DNA from: an uncultured Clostridia bacterium
Lineage (GTDB): Bacteria; Bacillota; Clostridia; TANB77; CAG-508
Assembly: GCA_948976265.1 (NCBI GenBank)
Contig: CARFUA010000002.1
Span: 64,995 to 71,415, forward strand
Direction: 5' to 3'
DNA: 6,421 nucleotides
Below the pieces are notes generated by a model, which saw only the letters and a program-made list of their open reading frames with translations, was not told the origin of the DNA and ran no database searches. This document shows positions 6,031 through 6,421 of this stretch, piece by piece (the first letter of the stretch is position 1; every line of letters begins with the position of its first letter). The translations under genes were made by a program, and so were the position numbers.

Positions 6031-6351
6031 CTTTTATGTATTCCAAGCCTTGAATTGCAGTATTTTGACAGCTTTCAAAAAATCTATTTTTGTGGTTTTG
6101 TTTTGCGAAAATTTGTTTTGAAACTCTAAAGCGATTCATTCTCTAAGTCGTGACGATTTTTTAAATTTTTTATATTACATTTTTGTTACATTTTTCGAGT
6201 TTATCTATTTTTTTCACTGATTTGTATGCATTTTTATAGATAATTGCAAATAATTCCTATTTTATTTCTGATACCTTAGCCTATCCTTTTTCTTAAAAAT
6301 ATTTTAATAAATTTTAAGGCATTTTTTTCCTTTTTTGAATTTTAAGTCTGT
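6031..6351. other. AT-rich intergenic stretch without a recognisable gene
   Basis: All frames on both strands are interrupted by stops, and nothing resembles a tRNA or a known riboswitch. Visible details are a near-direct repeat of TTACATTTTT around 6175-6195, and a weak AT-only stem CTTAAAA/TTTTAAG (6292-6298 with 6312-6318). This is probably the upstream spacer of nrdD. Confidence 0.5.
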
Positions 6352-6380
6352 TTAAACAATAAACGCCCCTTTACGGGCCT
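6350..6380 (-). terminator. Possible terminator of a minus-strand gene beyond the window
   Basis: On the minus strand GCCC (6378-6375) and GGGC (6368-6365) close a GTAAAG loop, followed by GTTTATTGTTT. The stem is only 4 bp and the T-run is broken, so this is a weak candidate. It stands out as the one GC-rich patch in the upstream region and would fit the end of a gene transcribed toward nrdD. Confidence 0.35.
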
Positions 6381-6405
6381 TTTGGCGCTTCTTCAAAAAT
6401 TTCAT
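6352..6405 (-). CDS. Very short basic ORF or gene remnant (doubtful)
   Basis: An ATG at 6405 preceded by GGAAGGG at suitable spacing opens 17 codons, MKFLKKRQKARKGAFIV, then TAA. The strongly basic start followed by Gly-Ala and hydrophobic residues is reminiscent of the N-terminus of TadE-like pseudopilins, but the ORF stops where the membrane segment would begin. It may be a remnant, a chance ORF, or the frame of an upstream gene's end, since the same frame is open to the window edge. Another frame is also open to the edge and stops at 6373-6371. No function is assigned. Confidence 0.15.
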   Translation of the reverse strand: MKFLKKRQKARKGAFIV

Positions 6406-6421
6406 TTTTCTGATCCCTTCC

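Overview
The window looks like chromosome from a low-G+C, anaerobic, Gram-positive-type bacterium (Bacillota-like, perhaps gut-associated). This is an inference from base composition (roughly one third G+C by eye), strong Shine-Dalgarno sites (AGGAGG/GGGGG types), near-consensus sigma-A promoters, a bS21 gene, and an oxygen-sensitive class III ribonucleotide reductase. The standard genetic code fits: Trp is encoded by TGG and TGA is not needed as sense. No species can be named from this sequence.

Layout. Positions 1-1486 (+) hold the 3' part of a murE-like Mur ligase gene. It starts before the window and is split by one extra base near 1258. It converges on a minus-strand block, and the two sides share a bidirectional terminator hairpin at 1515-1542. 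The minus-strand block, in transcription order, is nrdD (5947-3806), nrdG (3534-2803), prs (2781-1837) and rpsU (1717-1550). rpsU encodes ribosomal protein bS21, only 55 residues long. nrdD has a good promoter at 6022-5995. rpsU has its own perfect-consensus promoter (TTGACA-17-TATAAT, 1829-1801) and a foldable 77-nt leader. No clear terminator follows prs, so operon transcripts may also run into rpsU.

Function. NrdD makes deoxyribonucleotides without oxygen, and NrdG installs its glycyl radical. Prs makes PRPP for nucleotide synthesis, so nrdD-nrdG-prs is a coherent nucleotide-supply operon. bS21 links it to translation initiation. MurE belongs to peptidoglycan precursor synthesis on the opposite strand.

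The least ordinary region is the 271-bp nrdD-nrdG gap. A unit of 120-bp period occurs twice, with a 48-bp identical core containing a perfect 10+3+10 inverted repeat and two short palindromes. The second copy (in + coordinates) reaches into the last codons of nrdD. The first carries a degenerate, in-frame look-alike of the NrdD tail with its stop. Next to it is a strong GC-rich hairpin whose T-run faces against the operon. Other points of interest are altered substrate motifs in the MurE-like protein, a divergent Prs subclass, and a long C-terminal extension on NrdG.

Positions 5948-6351 upstream of nrdD are AT-rich, with no gene I can support beyond the promoter. The last 70 bases hold a GC-richer patch that may be the end or terminator of a further minus-strand gene.
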